The notes under the pieces are model-generated. The model saw only the letters and a list, made by a program, of their open reading frames with translations, was not told the origin of the DNA and did no database searches. 64,000 nt of DNA, taken from NCBI GenBank assembly GCA_901457705.2, contig LR590083.2, forward strand, positions 248,001 through 312,000, read 5' to 3'. This DNA comes from Beijerinckiaceae bacterium RH AL1. GTDB taxonomy: Bacteria > Pseudomonadota > Alphaproteobacteria > Rhizobiales > Beijerinckiaceae. A program made the translations under genes and the position numbers. The first letter of the stretch is position 1. Each line of letters begins with the position of its first letter. Shown here piece after piece: positions 1 to 9,651 of the stretch.

Positions 1-467
1 GGGCCGTGATGGAGCACCTGCACGAGAAGAACCGCGCACGCGCAATCTTCGCCACGCACTTCCACGAGCTGACGCAGCTCTCGCGCAAGCTCGATCGGCT
101 GGTGAACCTCACCACACGCGTCGCCGACTGGCACGGCGACGTGGTCTTCCTGCACGAGGTCGTCCCCGGCGCGGCGGATCGCTCCTACGGCATCCAGGTC
201 GCCAAGCTCGCCGGCCTGCCGGCCGCCGTCGTGCGCCGCGCCAGGACGCTGCTCGCCGAGCTGGAGGCGGCCGACCGCGGCCTGCCCGGCGGGCGGCTGC
301 TGGCGGAACTGCCGCTGTTCGCCGTTGCACCCCGCGAGGCGATCGCGTCGGAGCCCGAAGCGAAGGACGAGCTGCGCGAAGCGCTCGCCGCGATCGACGT
401 CGACGCGCTGTCGCCGCGCGAGGCGCTCGAGGCGCTCTACAGGCTCAAGAGCTTGGGAGAGGCGTAG
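1..467 (+). CDS. mutS: DNA mismatch repair protein MutS, C-terminal part
   Basis: The gene enters from the left edge; its reading frame starts at base 3, so only about the last 154 residues are present. It contains the end of the MutS ATPase domain, with the FATHFHELT stretch characteristic of the family, then the [13 protein letters not shown] helix-turn-helix dimerisation segment, and a short acidic tail. MutS recognises mispaired bases and, with MutL, starts strand-specific repair. No frameshift is visible. It reads away from the convergent polysaccharide deacetylase, whose stop lies 20 bp downstream. Confidence 0.95.
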   Translation, partial: AVMEHLHEKNRARAIFATHFHELTQLSRKLDRLVNLTTRVADWHGDVVFLHEVVPGAADRSYGIQVAKLAGLPAAVVRRARTLLAELEAADRGLPGGRLLAELPLFAVAPREAIASEPEAKDELREALAAIDVDALSPREALEALYRLKSLGEA

Positions 468-486
468 CCGGCGACAGCCGCGCGTC

Positions 487-1365
487 TCAGGCGGCTCGAT
501 CTCCCACATGCGCCGCGACGGCGCCCGGCGTGGTCCACCAGACGCCCGGCCTCTCGCGGATCTGTGTCAGCGCCTCGCGCAGCGCGCGCAGGCGAAAGGG
601 CTGCCCGACGATGTAGGGGTGCAGCGCGATCCCCATGACCAGCGGCTGGTGTGCGGATTGCGCGAGCATTTCCTCGAACTGGTCGATGATCATCGTCGCG
701 AACTCGCGCGCACCTGTCTTCCGCGAAACGATGGCCGGGATATCGTTCAGCTCCTGCGGGTAGGGGACCGACAGGATCGAGCCGCCGCCGCGCGTCGCCA
801 TGCGCACCGGCTGATCGTCCATCGCCCAGTCGAGCAGGTAGGCGTATCCTGCTTCCGCGAGCAGGTCGGGCGTCGAACGGCTCTGCGCGATCCAGGGGCC
901 TAGCCAGCCGCGTGGCGGCACGCCTTCCTCGCGGGCGATGCGCGCGGTGGCTTCCGCGATCATCGCGCGCTCGGCCGCCTCGTCCATCTCGTTCTGGCGC
1001 TCCGCATTGGTGATGCCGTGCGCGACGATCTCGTCGCCGCGCGCGCGGAAGGCGCCGACGACCTCGGGGCAGTGGTCGTAGATCGCCGTGTTGACGAGCG
1101 CCGCCACGGGAAGGGCGAGCTCGTCGAGCATCTCGAGGAGGCGCCAGACGCCGACGCGATTGCCGTATTCGCGCCAGGTGTAGTTCAGCACGTCCGGCTC
1201 GCCATGCTTCGGCACCAGGGCGGCGCCGAGACCTTCGCCGAAGGCGAAATGCTCGAGGTTGATCGCGACGTAGCAGGCGAGGCGCGCGCCGACGGGCCAA
1301 TCATAGTCCGGTCGCGCGGTGATGGCCGAGTAGGCGAAGCGCCCGTGGGTCGGCAACCCCGTCAC
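487..1365 (-). CDS. Polysaccharide deacetylase family protein
   Basis: A 292-residue protein starting at GTG (1365). This start makes a GTGA overlap with the end of the cytochrome b561 gene upstream, so the two are probably translationally coupled. Family features are the NodB-like fold sequence: an N-terminal Asn-Leu-Glu-His region, the segment around NTAIYDHCPEVV, the GDEIVAHGITNAE motif (typical metal-binding His region of puuE/HpuA-like deacetylases), and a late ALHPYIVGQPFR block carrying the conserved His and Arg. Relatives act on chitooligosaccharides, peptidoglycan or allantoin-like cyclic amides; the substrate cannot be told here. Confidence 0.85.
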   Translation of the reverse strand: MTGLPTHGRFAYSAITARPDYDWPVGARLACYVAINLEHFAFGEGLGAALVPKHGEPDVLNYTWREYGNRVGVWRLLEMLDELALPVAALVNTAIYDHCPEVVGAFRARGDEIVAHGITNAERQNEMDEAAERAMIAEATARIAREEGVPPRGWLGPWIAQSRSTPDLLAEAGYAYLLDWAMDDQPVRMATRGGGSILSVPYPQELNDIPAIVSRKTGAREFATMIIDQFEEMLAQSAHQPLVMGIALHPYIVGQPFRLRALREALTQIRERPGVWWTTPGAVAAHVGDRAA

Positions 1366-1961
1366 GCCGCCTCGTCGCCGCGCGTCGGGAGCATGCGCTG
1401 CAGCTCGGGCTCGCGATCTATGAAGTGGTGCTTGGCGACCGCGATGATGTGCAGGGCGAGCAGCACGTAGAGCGCGTAGCCGAGCCAGACATGCGATGCG
1501 AAGAAGATCGAGTGCACCTGCTCCTTCGTCGCCGGGTCGAGGTGCTCGATGAAGCCGATGCGCGGGAAGGGGACGAGCCAGTACAGCTTGATCGGGTGCT
1601 GCGCCGCGAGCTTGAACGCCGAGTCGTGGATATAGCCGGTCACCGGCAGCAGCAGGATCAGCGCGTAGAGCAGCCCGTGCGCGACATGGGCGAGCCGTTG
1701 CTCGGCGGGCGAATAGGTCGCCGGGAGCGGCGGCGGCTTGTTCGCCATCCGCCAGAGGATGCGCAGCGCGACGAGGCCGAGCAGGGTCAGGCCGATCGAC
1801 TTGTGGAAGTCGATGATCCTCCGGACGTTGGGGTTGTTGTCGTCCATGCCGAGAAGGCCGGCGACGATGCCGATGATGATCAGCGCCGCGACGATCCAAT
1901 GCAGCACGATCGCGGTCGTGTTGTAGCGCTGGACAGGGCGAGCCGAAGCGGCGGTGGTCAT
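1362..1961 (-). CDS. Cytochrome b561 family membrane protein
   Basis: 199 residues with four hydrophobic segments (about residues 17-40, 51-70, 92-112 and 150-175). Histidines lie in or next to the helices (HWIVAALIII near residue 20, FHKSIGLTLL near 53, HVWLGYALYVLLALHIIAVAKHHF near 157-178), as expected for b-type haem ligation in bacterial cytochrome b561. Such proteins move electrons between the quinone pool and periplasmic acceptors, and some act as superoxide:quinone oxidoreductases. It heads a two-gene unit with the overlapping deacetylase. Confidence 0.9.
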   Translation of the reverse strand: MTTAASARPVQRYNTTAIVLHWIVAALIIIGIVAGLLGMDDNNPNVRRIIDFHKSIGLTLLGLVALRILWRMANKPPPLPATYSPAEQRLAHVAHGLLYALILLLPVTGYIHDSAFKLAAQHPIKLYWLVPFPRIGFIEHLDPATKEQVHSIFFASHVWLGYALYVLLALHIIAVAKHHFIDREPELQRMLPTRGDEAA

Positions 1962-2069
1962 GGCGTCTCCCGGCGCGGATGCCGGCCCTTATAGCGGGGC
2001 CGGTGCCGGCGTCGGAAGAGCGCATTCGGTCGCGTGGGCCTCACCTCGTCGTGAAGCTCCGGCGGACGG

Positions 2070-2636
2070 TCAGTCCGCGCCGCCCTGCTGCTGCATGCTC
2101 GAGTTGAGCTTGTCGAAGTTCTTGGTGACGAGGTCGATGTTGTTCTGGCTCGGCTTGGGCGCGTTGCCGGGCTGCAGCGCGGCGGACAGCTCGTCGAGCG
2201 CTTCCTTCTTCTCCTTCGGCGGCATCGACGTGTCGGCCTTCACCTGCGCCATCTGCTTCTTAATGACGGCCTGCGGGCCGACGTAGCTCTTCGTCTCCGG
2301 ATCGATCCCGGCCATCACCACGCCGATGCTCGAGGAGACGTCGGAGTACTCGCCGAGGCCCGAGAAGCCGTTCTTCTTGGCGACACCCTCGAGCTTGGCC
2401 TCGATCTTCGGGTCGGGCTTGTCCTCGGCACCCTGCGGCAGCTTGCTCTCGATCGCCTGCATCTGCGGCTGCGCGGCGATGACGCCGTCGATCTGCTTCT
2501 GGGTCAGCGCCACTTCCTTGGCCTGCGGCACCGGGTCAGTCTGCGCGACCTGATTCGGCGCGGCGAAAGCGGGTAGGGGAAGCGCCAGCCCGAGGGCGGT
2601 GGCCGCGACGGCGAGGCGAATTGTGGCACGCGTCAT
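2070..2636 (-). CDS. Secreted DUF4168-like protein
   Basis: 188 residues from the ATG at 2636, chosen because it gives a clear signal peptide (TRATIRLAVAATALGLALP followed by an Ala-rich cleavage region ending AFAA). The mature part is polar and Lys/Gln-rich, with alternating helical segments resembling DUF4168 proteins of the alphaproteobacterial periplasm. Function is unknown. The gene stands alone between cytochrome b561 and the acyl-carrier-protein gene, all on the minus strand. Confidence 0.6.
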   Translation of the reverse strand: MTRATIRLAVAATALGLALPLPAFAAPNQVAQTDPVPQAKEVALTQKQIDGVIAAQPQMQAIESKLPQGAEDKPDPKIEAKLEGVAKKNGFSGLGEYSDVSSSIGVVMAGIDPETKSYVGPQAVIKKQMAQVKADTSMPPKEKKEALDELSAALQPGNAPKPSQNNIDLVTKNFDKLNSSMQQQGGAD

Positions 2637-2769
2637 GTTGGTCTCCGGTTGGTCGCTGCCCCGGGAGGGCCGCGGTGGGTCAACGGCTCTGGTGCCCCAA
2701 ACCTTTCGCCGGGGCGAGGCTTCGGAGCGCGGAATAGGACGCCCTCGTGGCGCGGGCGTGACGCAAGGC

Positions 2770-3015
2770 TCAGGCGGCGCGCGCCGCAACCACGTCGATG
2801 AGGTCGCCGAGGTTGCGGAAGGAATCGACCTCGCTCGAGGTGAAGCGCATCTTGAAGCGCGCCTCCGTCTCGATGATCAGCTCGACCTGCTTGAAAGAGT
2901 CCCAGCCGGCCACGTCCTTGGCGGTGAGATCGCGCCGCAGCTCGATGTCGTCGCGATCGAAGACCTCGGCGAAGATCGCCTGCAGTCCCTTGATGACCTC
3001 GTCCTCGCTCTTCAT
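2770..3015 (-). CDS. Acyl carrier protein
   Basis: 81 residues with the four-helix acyl-carrier pattern and the phosphopantetheine site GWDSFKQVELI near residue 40. The serine of the DS motif would carry the prosthetic group; Phe follows it instead of the usual Leu. The start overlaps the stop of the adenylating enzyme upstream by 4 bp (ATGA), so the two are co-translated. This is a dedicated carrier protein, not the housekeeping fatty-acid AcpP, which normally sits with fab genes. Confidence 0.88.
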   Translation of the reverse strand: MKSEDEVIKGLQAIFAEVFDRDDIELRRDLTAKDVAGWDSFKQVELIIETEARFKMRFTSSEVDSFRNLGDLIDVVAARAA

Positions 3016-4484
3016 CGCGTCGACCCGCTCTCGAACATCGCCCTCACCTTTGCGCCATCGATCTTGTCGTTCTGGTTCTTCGGCATCGCGTCGAAGCAGC
3101 GGATCTCGCTCGGCACCGAATAGCTCTCGAGGAGCCCCGAGAGCTCGGCGATGACCTCCGCCTGATCGAAGGTGCGACCCTGAACGCGCTCCACGGCGGC
3201 GAACAGCTGGCCGCCCTTCTCGAAGGCCACGGCGGTCGGCCAGCCGATCTTCTCGAGCGCCTGGCTCACCGCACCGACGTGCATGCGGTGGCCGCGCACC
3301 TTCACCATGTCGTCGCGCCGGCCGAGAAAATAGGTGTCGCCCTCGCTGCGCCTGGCATAGTCGCCCGTGAAGAAGGCCTTCACCACCCGGCCGTCGGGGA
3401 GGGTGTGATCGCGGAACTTCTCCGCCGTCAGGGCAGGGTCGTTCCAGTAGAAGCGGGCGAGCTGCGGGCCGGAGATCACGATCTCGCCCTCGTCCCCGTC
3501 GTCGCCGCCGACGAGATCGAGCCGCATGTCGCCGATCGCTTCGCCGAACGGCGCGGAGGTCGAGCAGGCGCGATCCCAGTCGTCGACGGTGAAGCGGCGG
3601 CAGGTCATCGCGACCGTCGCCTCGGTCGGCCCGTAGGTGTTGAGCACGATGGCGTCCGGCCGCGCCGCGAAGAGCTTGGCGACATGATCGCGACGCAGCA
3701 CCTCGCCGCAGAAGGTGAACAGGCGCACGCTTTCGAGATGCGCGGCGTCGAGCTCGCGCGCCGTCTCCATGATCGAGAGCACCGACGGCACGCTGTTCCA
3801 GACGGTGATCCGATCGTTCTGGACCTTGCGCGCCGGCAGCAGGCGGGATCCCCGATCGATGAACGGGTGCAAGGCGGCGCCGTGGCAGAGCGCGCCGTAG
3901 ATGTCGAGCACCGACAGGTCGAAGCCGATGTTCGGGTGCTGGGACATGCGATCGCCGGGCGCTAGCCCCATCGCCGGGCCGATCCAGTCGACGTAATGGT
4001 CGAGGCCCGTGCGTGGCACGGCCACGCCCTTGGGCGCGCCGGTCGAGCCCGACGTGAAGATGACGTAGGCGATGTCGTCTGGGCTGCGGCTGTCCGGCGC
4101 CTGCGAGACAAGCTTCTCGTCGGGGGCAATGATCCGAGCGTCGATGGGGGGCGTCAGCGACGCGGCGAGCGCCGGGTGCGCGACGATCGTGTCCGGCTCG
4201 AAGGATGCGCTGATGGTCTGAAGGCGCAGCTGCGTCGCGTCGACGGCAACAGGGGCGTAGGTGGCGCCGGCCATGAGGCTGCCGAACATCGCCGCGTAGG
4301 CCTGGAAGCCCTTTTCGGCAACGATCAGGACGCGGCGGCGGGGCCCTTGCGCGAAGATGCCGGCAAAGGCTGCCGCCCGTTCGGCCAGCTCCGCGTAGCT
4401 GAAGACCCGTAGGTCTTCAACAACGGCGGGGGCGTCCGGTACATTCGCGGCTACGTTCAACAATCTGTCGACGACACTCGGCAA
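3012..4484 (-). CDS. AMP-binding amino-acid or acyl adenylating enzyme
   Basis: 490 residues with the core motifs of the ANL superfamily in order: the P-loop-like FTSGSTGAPKG near residue 143, the NTYGPTEATVAM motif near 283, the FFTGDYARRSEGDTYFLGRRDD hinge region near 368, and a C-terminal PKNQNDKID with the catalytic lysine. It most resembles stand-alone NRPS adenylation domains and D-alanine:carrier-protein ligases. The neighbouring carrier protein is the obvious acceptor. No condensation, reductase or thioesterase partner is nearby, so the product is unknown; loading of a single amino acid is an inference. Confidence 0.85.
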   Translation of the reverse strand: MPSVVDRLLNVAANVPDAPAVVEDLRVFSYAELAERAAAFAGIFAQGPRRRVLIVAEKGFQAYAAMFGSLMAGATYAPVAVDATQLRLQTISASFEPDTIVAHPALAASLTPPIDARIIAPDEKLVSQAPDSRSPDDIAYVIFTSGSTGAPKGVAVPRTGLDHYVDWIGPAMGLAPGDRMSQHPNIGFDLSVLDIYGALCHGAALHPFIDRGSRLLPARKVQNDRITVWNSVPSVLSIMETARELDAAHLESVRLFTFCGEVLRRDHVAKLFAARPDAIVLNTYGPTEATVAMTCRRFTVDDWDRACSTSAPFGEAIGDMRLDLVGGDDGDEGEIVISGPQLARFYWNDPALTAEKFRDHTLPDGRVVKAFFTGDYARRSEGDTYFLGRRDDMVKVRGHRMHVGAVSQALEKIGWPTAVAFEKGGQLFAAVERVQGRTFDQAEVIAELSGLLESYSVPSEIRCFDAMPKNQNDKIDGAKVRAMFESGSTR

Positions 4485-4538
4485 CCGGCTCTCCGCAGCA
4501 ATGGCCGCGGCTGTGTAGCCCAGGATGGACCGGTGACG

Positions 4539-4697
4539 CTACAGGCGTCCGGTGAGCAGCATGATGATCAGGATCAGGAGGATCAGCCCGGTGATGCCCG
4601 ACGGGAAATAGCCGAGGTGCAGGAGGCCGAGGCTCGGCAGCCCGCCGATGGCAACGATGACAAGGATGATGACGAGGATGAGAACAATGGGGTTCAT
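4539..4697 (-). CDS. Small DUF3309-type membrane protein
   Basis: A 52-residue protein from the ATG at 4697 to the TAG at 4539-4541. The sequence is two hydrophobic stretches (about residues 3-17 and 38-48) around a central LGYFPSGITGL segment. That glycine- and proline-containing hinge and the short length match DUF3309 proteins, which are common in Rhizobiales and have no known role. It is too short to be picked up by most ORF cut-offs. Confidence 0.75.
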   Translation of the reverse strand: MNPIVLILVIILVIVAIGGLPSLGLLHLGYFPSGITGLILLILIIMLLTGRL

Positions 4698-4774
4698 GGA
4701 AGCGTCCGAAGTTTCGAGACCCGGGCAAGTCCCGTGATCCCGCTTCGTTCCAGCTAAATCAGGGGCGTACGACC

Positions 4775-5392
4775 TTAAGCTGCGCTTTTCAGCACGGCGA
4801 TCTCGTGCCGCAGCTTCGGAAGGGCGTGGACAGCGATGGCGCGCAACGTTTCGTCGTCGCCGTTGAGCACGAAATCCTTGCAGGCGTTCTCGAGCCGGAG
4901 GAGCGCGGCAAGGTCGGTCTCGACGTAGAGCGCGTCGAACGGTGCCCCCGCGAGCGTCGAGAGCCGCGCGTAGTCCGCATGGCCGGCGTCCTCGAGGCGC
5001 CCCGCCGACGGCAGGCAGGTGAAGAAGTAGCCGGGCGATGACGCGGTACGCGCGACCGCCTCAAGCGGGACCGACAGCGCGGCAAAGGCGGGGCCGAGCC
5101 CGTCGATGGCCGGGGCGTGCGCGGCGGCGTCGTCGGCGTGCGCCAGGGCGACATGCCAGGCCGCGAGGTCCGCAAGCAGCGCACGCGCGGCCGAAGCCTG
5201 CGTCTTCGCGGCGGCACGCAGGGTGCGGCTGCCGCCGGCCGAGGCGGCGAGGTCGCTCGAGGCCGCGATGTAATCGGCGGAGGGGCCGAGGATTGCGACG
5301 AAGTCGTCGGTCGTCACCGACGCGGCCCGCGACGGTGCCGCGCCGAGGAGGAGGGCGAGCACGGCGCTCGCGGCAGCGGTCATGGGCCTCAT
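4775..5392 (-). CDS. Secreted helical protein of unknown function
   Basis: 205 residues from ATG 5392, selected because it places an export signal (MRPMTAAASAVLALLLGAAPSRA) at the start. The mature part is Ala-rich and helical, with a short segment FFTCLPSAG near the middle containing a single Cys and another Cys late (ENACKDFVLNG), which could form a disulfide in the periplasm. I do not recognise the family. Confidence 0.55.
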   Translation of the reverse strand: MRPMTAAASAVLALLLGAAPSRAASVTTDDFVAILGPSADYIAASSDLAASAGGSRTLRAAAKTQASAARALLADLAAWHVALAHADDAAAHAPAIDGLGPAFAALSVPLEAVARTASSPGYFFTCLPSAGRLEDAGHADYARLSTLAGAPFDALYVETDLAALLRLENACKDFVLNGDDETLRAIAVHALPKLRHEIAVLKSAA

Positions 5393-5535
5393 GCGTCTCT
5401 CCTCACCGTCGCGGAGTAGGCCGGAAGAGCGGCGCGGGATCAAGCTTGGAGCTTTCACTCTGCCGAGTGCCGGGCCTTGCCGCCCCTCGCTTATGCCGTT
5501 AGGGGTCGCCCGCCTTTTTCCCATAAGAGGGTTAC

Positions 5536-7152
5536 GTGGACTTCGACCGACGCACGATCGTTCAAGGCGCGCTTGCCACCGGGGCCAGCGCCCTCGCGGC
5601 CGCCGCAGAGGCTCAAACAGCGCACCCCCCGCGCGACGCCAAGTTCAGCTACGACGAGGTCGTCAAGCGCGCGACCCAGCTGGCCGCAGCGCCCTACCAG
5701 GCGCAGCTGCCGCCGATCCCCGACGAGCTCAACAAGCTCGATTGGGACGCCTGGTCGCAGATCTCGTTCAAGGATTCCAAGGCGCTGCTCAGCGGAAACG
5801 GCAGCCAGTTCCGCCTCGAGCTGTACCACCTCGGCTATCTGTTCAAGCGGCCGATCGTCATCAACACGCTGCGCGACGGCATCCCGACGCCGATCCCCTA
5901 TCAGGCCGGCGAGTTCAACTTCGGGTCCACCAAGTTCAACAAGCCGCTGCCGGTCAACCTCGGCTTCGCCGGCTTCAAGATCTGGACGCCGCTGAACGAT
6001 CCGAAGAAGTACGACGAGTTCATCTCGTTCATCGGCTCGAGCTACTTCCGTTTCCTCGGCCGCGGCCAGCGCTATGGGCTGTCGGCGCGCGGGCTCGCCG
6101 TCAACGGCGGCACCAACCAGGAAGAGTTTCCATTCTACCGCGAGTTCTGGATCGAGACCCCGCAGCCCGAGATCGACAAGGTCACGATCTATGCGCTGCT
6201 CGACTCGGCGGCCGCCACCGGCGCCTTCCAGTTCGATTGCTATCCGAAGGAGAACAGCGTCGTCGACGTCCGCGCGACGCTGATCCCGCGCCGCGACGAC
6301 GTGAAGCTCGGCCTGATGCCGCTGACGTCCATGTTCTACCTCGGCGAGAACGGTCCGGTCGGGAAGGACGACTACCGCTTCGAGCTGCACGATTCCGACG
6401 GGTTGTTCGTGCACAACGGCGCCGGCGAATGGCTGTGGCGCCCGCTGCGCAACCCGAACATCGCCAAGACGACGGCGTTTCTCGACAAGGACGTGAAGGG
6501 CTTCGGCCTGCTGCAGCGCGACCGCAGCTTCTCGCACTACGAGGATCTGGATCTCGCCTACCAGCTGCGGCCAAGCTACTGGGTCGCCGCGAACACGAAG
6601 CTCGGCGAGGGCCATGTCGAGCTGTTCGAGATGCCGACGACGGACGAGAGCAACGACAACATCGTCGCGTCCTGGGTCTCGGCCGACAAGCCGCCGGTCG
6701 GCAAGCCGCTCGAGTATTCCTACTCCATCACCTCGGCGCTCGAGCTCGACCGCCTCACCCCGCTCGGGCGGACGATCCGCACGTTCCAGACCTCCGCGCG
6801 CGCGCTCGGCTCCAGCGAATCGAACGTGCCGACCACGCGCCGCTTCATCATGGATTTTACCGGCGGCGACCTCGCCTACTACAAGAACGATCCGAAGCTC
6901 GTGAAGATCGATGCGAGCACGACGGTCGGGCGCATCGTGCGCTCCTACACGCAGCTCAATCCGTTCATCGACGGCATCCGCGCGACTTTCGACGTCGACG
7001 TGCCGCCCGGCGAGACCGCGAACCTGCGGGCCTTCCTGCACGACGGCCCGAACGTCCTGACCGAGACCTGGACCTTCCCCTGGACCGCGCCCGGCACGCC
7101 GCCGACTCCCGCGCCGGCGCAAGCGACGTCTGCCGATCCGCCGAAGAAGTAA
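5536..7152 (+). CDS. opgD: Periplasmic glucan biosynthesis protein (OpgD/OpgG family)
   Basis: 538 residues starting at GTG 5536. The N-terminus DFDRRTIVQGALATGASALA carries a twin-arginine-like pair before a hydrophobic stretch, as in OpgD. The body matches the MdoG superfamily: an early FSYDEVVKRATQLAA block, FRLELYHLGYLFKRPI, RYGLSARGLAVNGGTNQEEFP (typical active-site cleft region) and a C-terminal immunoglobulin-like domain. These proteins shape the backbone of osmoregulated periplasmic glucans. Length suits OpgD (about 550) slightly better than OpgG (about 510). No opgH glucosyltransferase is adjacent. Confidence 0.88.
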   Translation: MDFDRRTIVQGALATGASALAAAAEAQTAHPPRDAKFSYDEVVKRATQLAAAPYQAQLPPIPDELNKLDWDAWSQISFKDSKALLSGNGSQFRLELYHLGYLFKRPIVINTLRDGIPTPIPYQAGEFNFGSTKFNKPLPVNLGFAGFKIWTPLNDPKKYDEFISFIGSSYFRFLGRGQRYGLSARGLAVNGGTNQEEFPFYREFWIETPQPEIDKVTIYALLDSAAATGAFQFDCYPKENSVVDVRATLIPRRDDVKLGLMPLTSMFYLGENGPVGKDDYRFELHDSDGLFVHNGAGEWLWRPLRNPNIAKTTAFLDKDVKGFGLLQRDRSFSHYEDLDLAYQLRPSYWVAANTKLGEGHVELFEMPTTDESNDNIVASWVSADKPPVGKPLEYSYSITSALELDRLTPLGRTIRTFQTSARALGSSESNVPTTRRFIMDFTGGDLAYYKNDPKLVKIDASTTVGRIVRSYTQLNPFIDGIRATFDVDVPPGETANLRAFLHDGPNVLTETWTFPWTAPGTPPTPAPAQATSADPPKK

Positions 7153-7159
7153 GGAAGGC

Positions 7160-7185
7160 TCCGCCGTCTCCCAGGAGACGGCGGA
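7160..7185. terminator. Strong hairpin between convergent genes
   Basis: A near-perfect inverted repeat: an 11-bp stem, CCGCCGTCTCC pairing with GGAGACGGCGG, around a 2-nt loop, lying 8 bp after the glucan gene stop and just before the pgk stop. There is no T-run on either strand. It is well placed to end transcription or protect 3' ends of both convergent transcripts. Confidence 0.6.
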
Positions 7186-7203
7186 TCGCGCCGGGCGTCC
7201 GGC

Positions 7204-8412
7204 CTACGGCCGCAGGGCCTCGACGCCCGGCAGTTCCTTGCCCTCGAGCCATTCGAGGAAGGCGCCGCCGGCGGTCGAAATGTAGGTGAAGTCGCGCGCC
7301 ACCCCGGCCTGGTTCAGCGCCGCCACCGTGTCGCCGCCGCCCGCCACGGTGACCAGCCTGCCGGCCTTCGTCAGCGCCGCCGCAGCCTGCGCGACGCGCA
7401 CCGTGCCGCGGTCGAACGGGGCGATCTCGAAGGCGCCGAACGGGCCGTTCCAGACCAGCGTCTTGACGTCCTGAAGCAGCGCCTCGATGCGCGCCACCGA
7501 CTGCGGGCCGATGTCGAGGATCATCTTGCCGTCCGGCACCGCATCGACCGAGACGACCTCGTCCGGCGCGCCGGCGGCGAACTTTTCCGCCACCACGGCA
7601 TCGACCGGCAGCACGATCTCGCAGCCGTTTTTCTCGGCGCGCGTCATGATCTCGCGCGCCGTGTCGGCCATCTCCTTCTCGCAGAGCGAGGCTCCGACGG
7701 ACTTGCCCTGGGCATAGAGGAACGTGTTGGCCATGCCGCCGCCGATGATCAGCCGGTCGACCTTGCCCGAGAGATTGCCGAGCAGGTCGAGCTTGGTCGA
7801 CACCTTGGCGCCCCCGACGACCGCCGCCATCGGGCGGTCGGGATGGTTCAACGCCGTGCCGATGTGCTCGAGCTCGGCCTGCATGGTGCGGCCCGCATAG
7901 GCCGGCAGCACGTGCGCGACGCCCTCGGTCGTCGCGTGCGCGCGATGGGCGGCAGAAAACGCGTCGTTGACGAAGAGGTCGCCGAGCTTCGCCACCTCGG
8001 CGACGAAGGCCGGATCGTTGGCCTCCTCGCCCTTGTGGAAGCGGGCGTTCTCGAGCATCAGCACGTCGCCGTCGGCGAGCTTCGCGATGGCCGCCTCGGC
8101 GGTCGCGCCGATGCAATCCTCCGCGAAGGCGACCGGCCGGCCCAGCTCGTTGGCCAGAGCCTCGGCGACAGGGCGCATCGAACTCTCCGGATCGACCTTC
8201 CCCTTCGGACGGCCGAAATGCGAGAGAACGATCACCTTGCCGCCCTTGTCGGCCAGCTCGCGGACCCCCGACAGGATGCGCTGGATGCGCGTCGTGTCGG
8301 TCACCTTCCCGTCCTTCATCGGCACGTTGAGGTCGAGCCGCAGCAGCACGCGCTTGCCGCGGACGTCGACCTCGTCGAGAGAGCGGAAGGTCTTCCCGGC
8401 GTCAGCTGCCAT
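7204..8412 (-). CDS. pgk: Phosphoglycerate kinase
   Basis: 402 residues, normal length. It shows the family landmarks: [10 protein letters not shown] near residue 25, SHFGRPKG near 65, [14 protein letters not shown] near 200, the WNGPFGAFE region near 320 and the nucleotide-binding GGGDT near 357. The enzyme interconverts 1,3-bisphosphoglycerate and 3-phosphoglycerate with ATP formation. The start forms a TGATG overlap with the gap stop, so the two glycolytic genes are one translationally coupled unit. The reading frame remains open far upstream in antisense to gap; only the part from 8412 is homologous. Confidence 0.97.
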   Translation of the reverse strand: MAADAGKTFRSLDEVDVRGKRVLLRLDLNVPMKDGKVTDTTRIQRILSGVRELADKGGKVIVLSHFGRPKGKVDPESSMRPVAEALANELGRPVAFAEDCIGATAEAAIAKLADGDVLMLENARFHKGEEANDPAFVAEVAKLGDLFVNDAFSAAHRAHATTEGVAHVLPAYAGRTMQAELEHIGTALNHPDRPMAAVVGGAKVSTKLDLLGNLSGKVDRLIIGGGMANTFLYAQGKSVGASLCEKEMADTAREIMTRAEKNGCEIVLPVDAVVAEKFAAGAPDEVVSVDAVPDGKMILDIGPQSVARIEALLQDVKTLVWNGPFGAFEIAPFDRGTVRVAQAAAALTKAGRLVTVAGGGDTVAALNQAGVARDFTYISTAGGAFLEWLEGKELPGVEALRP

Positions 8413-9419
8413 CAGATGAGCTTGCCCATGGCGACGGCGGTGTCCGCCATGCGCGAGGAGAAGCCCCACTCGTTGTCGTACCAGGAGAGCACGCGCACGA
8501 AGTGCCCCTGCATCACCTTCACCTGGTCCATCGCGAAGATCGACGAATGGGCGTCGTGGTTGAAGTCGGACGACACGTTGGGATCGAGCGTGTAGCCGAG
8601 CACGCCGGCGAGCGGGCCCTCGGCGGCGGCCTTGATCGCCGCCCTGATCTCGTCGGCGGTCGTGTCGCGCGAGGCGACGAACTTCAGGTCGACGACCGAG
8701 ACGTTCGGCGTCGGCACGCGGATCGCCGAGCCGTCGAGCTTGCCGGCGAGCTCCGGCAGAACGAGGCCGACGGCCTTGGCGGCGCCCGTCGTCGTCGGGA
8801 TCATCGAGAGTGCGGCGGCGCGGGCGCGATAGAGGTCCTTGTGGAACGTGTCGAGCGTCGGCTGGTCGCCGGTGTAGGAGTGCACCGTCGTCATGAAGCC
8901 CTTCTCGATGCCGACGGTGTCGTTGAGGACCTTGGCGACGGGCGCGAGGCAGTTCGTCGTGCACGACGCATTCGAGACGACGAGGTGGTCCTTGGTCAGC
9001 TTGTCGTGGTTGACGCCGTAGACGACCGTCAGGTCGGCCTTGTCGCCCGGCGCCGAGACCAGCACGCGCTTGGCGCCGGCCTGGATGTGCGCCATCGCCT
9101 TGTCCTTGGCGGTGAAGATGCCGGTGCACTCCATCGCGATGTCGACGCCGAGGTCGCGGTGCGGCAGCTCGGCCGGGTTGCGGATCGCCGTGACCTTGAT
9201 CGGGCCCGCGCCGACGTCGATCGTGTCGCCCTCGACCTTCACCGTGCCGGGGAAGCGGCCGTGCACCGAATCGTAGCGGAGGAGATGCGCATTGGTCTCG
9301 ACCGGGCCGAGATCGTTGATCGCCACGACCTCGATGTCGGTGCGGCCCGATTCCGCGATCGCGCGCAGCACGTTGCGCCCGATGCGTCCGAACCCGTTGA
9401 TCGCCACCCGCACGCTCAT
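8412..9419 (-). CDS. gap: Glyceraldehyde-3-phosphate dehydrogenase, type I
   Basis: 335 residues. The NAD-binding start [16 protein letters not shown], the catalytic [17 protein letters not shown] with the active-site Cys near residue 153, the His-containing [12 protein letters not shown]-type segment (here VHSYTGDQ), and the terminal [12 protein letters not shown] are all present. An Asn-Asp pair after the second strand (INDLGPVE) favours NAD. It heads the gap-pgk unit. About 180 bp separates it from the divergent DUF4164 gene and should contain both promoters. Confidence 0.97.
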   Translation of the reverse strand: MSVRVAINGFGRIGRNVLRAIAESGRTDIEVVAINDLGPVETNAHLLRYDSVHGRFPGTVKVEGDTIDVGAGPIKVTAIRNPAELPHRDLGVDIAMECTGIFTAKDKAMAHIQAGAKRVLVSAPGDKADLTVVYGVNHDKLTKDHLVVSNASCTTNCLAPVAKVLNDTVGIEKGFMTTVHSYTGDQPTLDTFHKDLYRARAAALSMIPTTTGAAKAVGLVLPELAGKLDGSAIRVPTPNVSVVDLKFVASRDTTADEIRAAIKAAAEGPLAGVLGYTLDPNVSSDFNHDAHSSIFAMDQVKVMQGHFVRVLSWYDNEWGFSSRMADTAVAMGKLI

Positions 9420-9651
9420 CTCGAAAACCTCCTTCTGGCGCCGCGCCTGCGAGAGGCGTAGCCGGCTGTTTCAGGCGCCATAGCGCATCGGCCGCGCCCT
9501 GTCCCCATAGAGATAGTACGGCGACGGCCCAGGTGGGCGAAAAAGTGAATTCCGGTGAACGGCTTCCGCCGGCGCGTGCCGGCGCCGCCGGCGGAGATTG
9601 ACGTCCCCGGCGCCGCCCCTTCAAATGCCGCGCTCTCCTCGATCGATCGAC

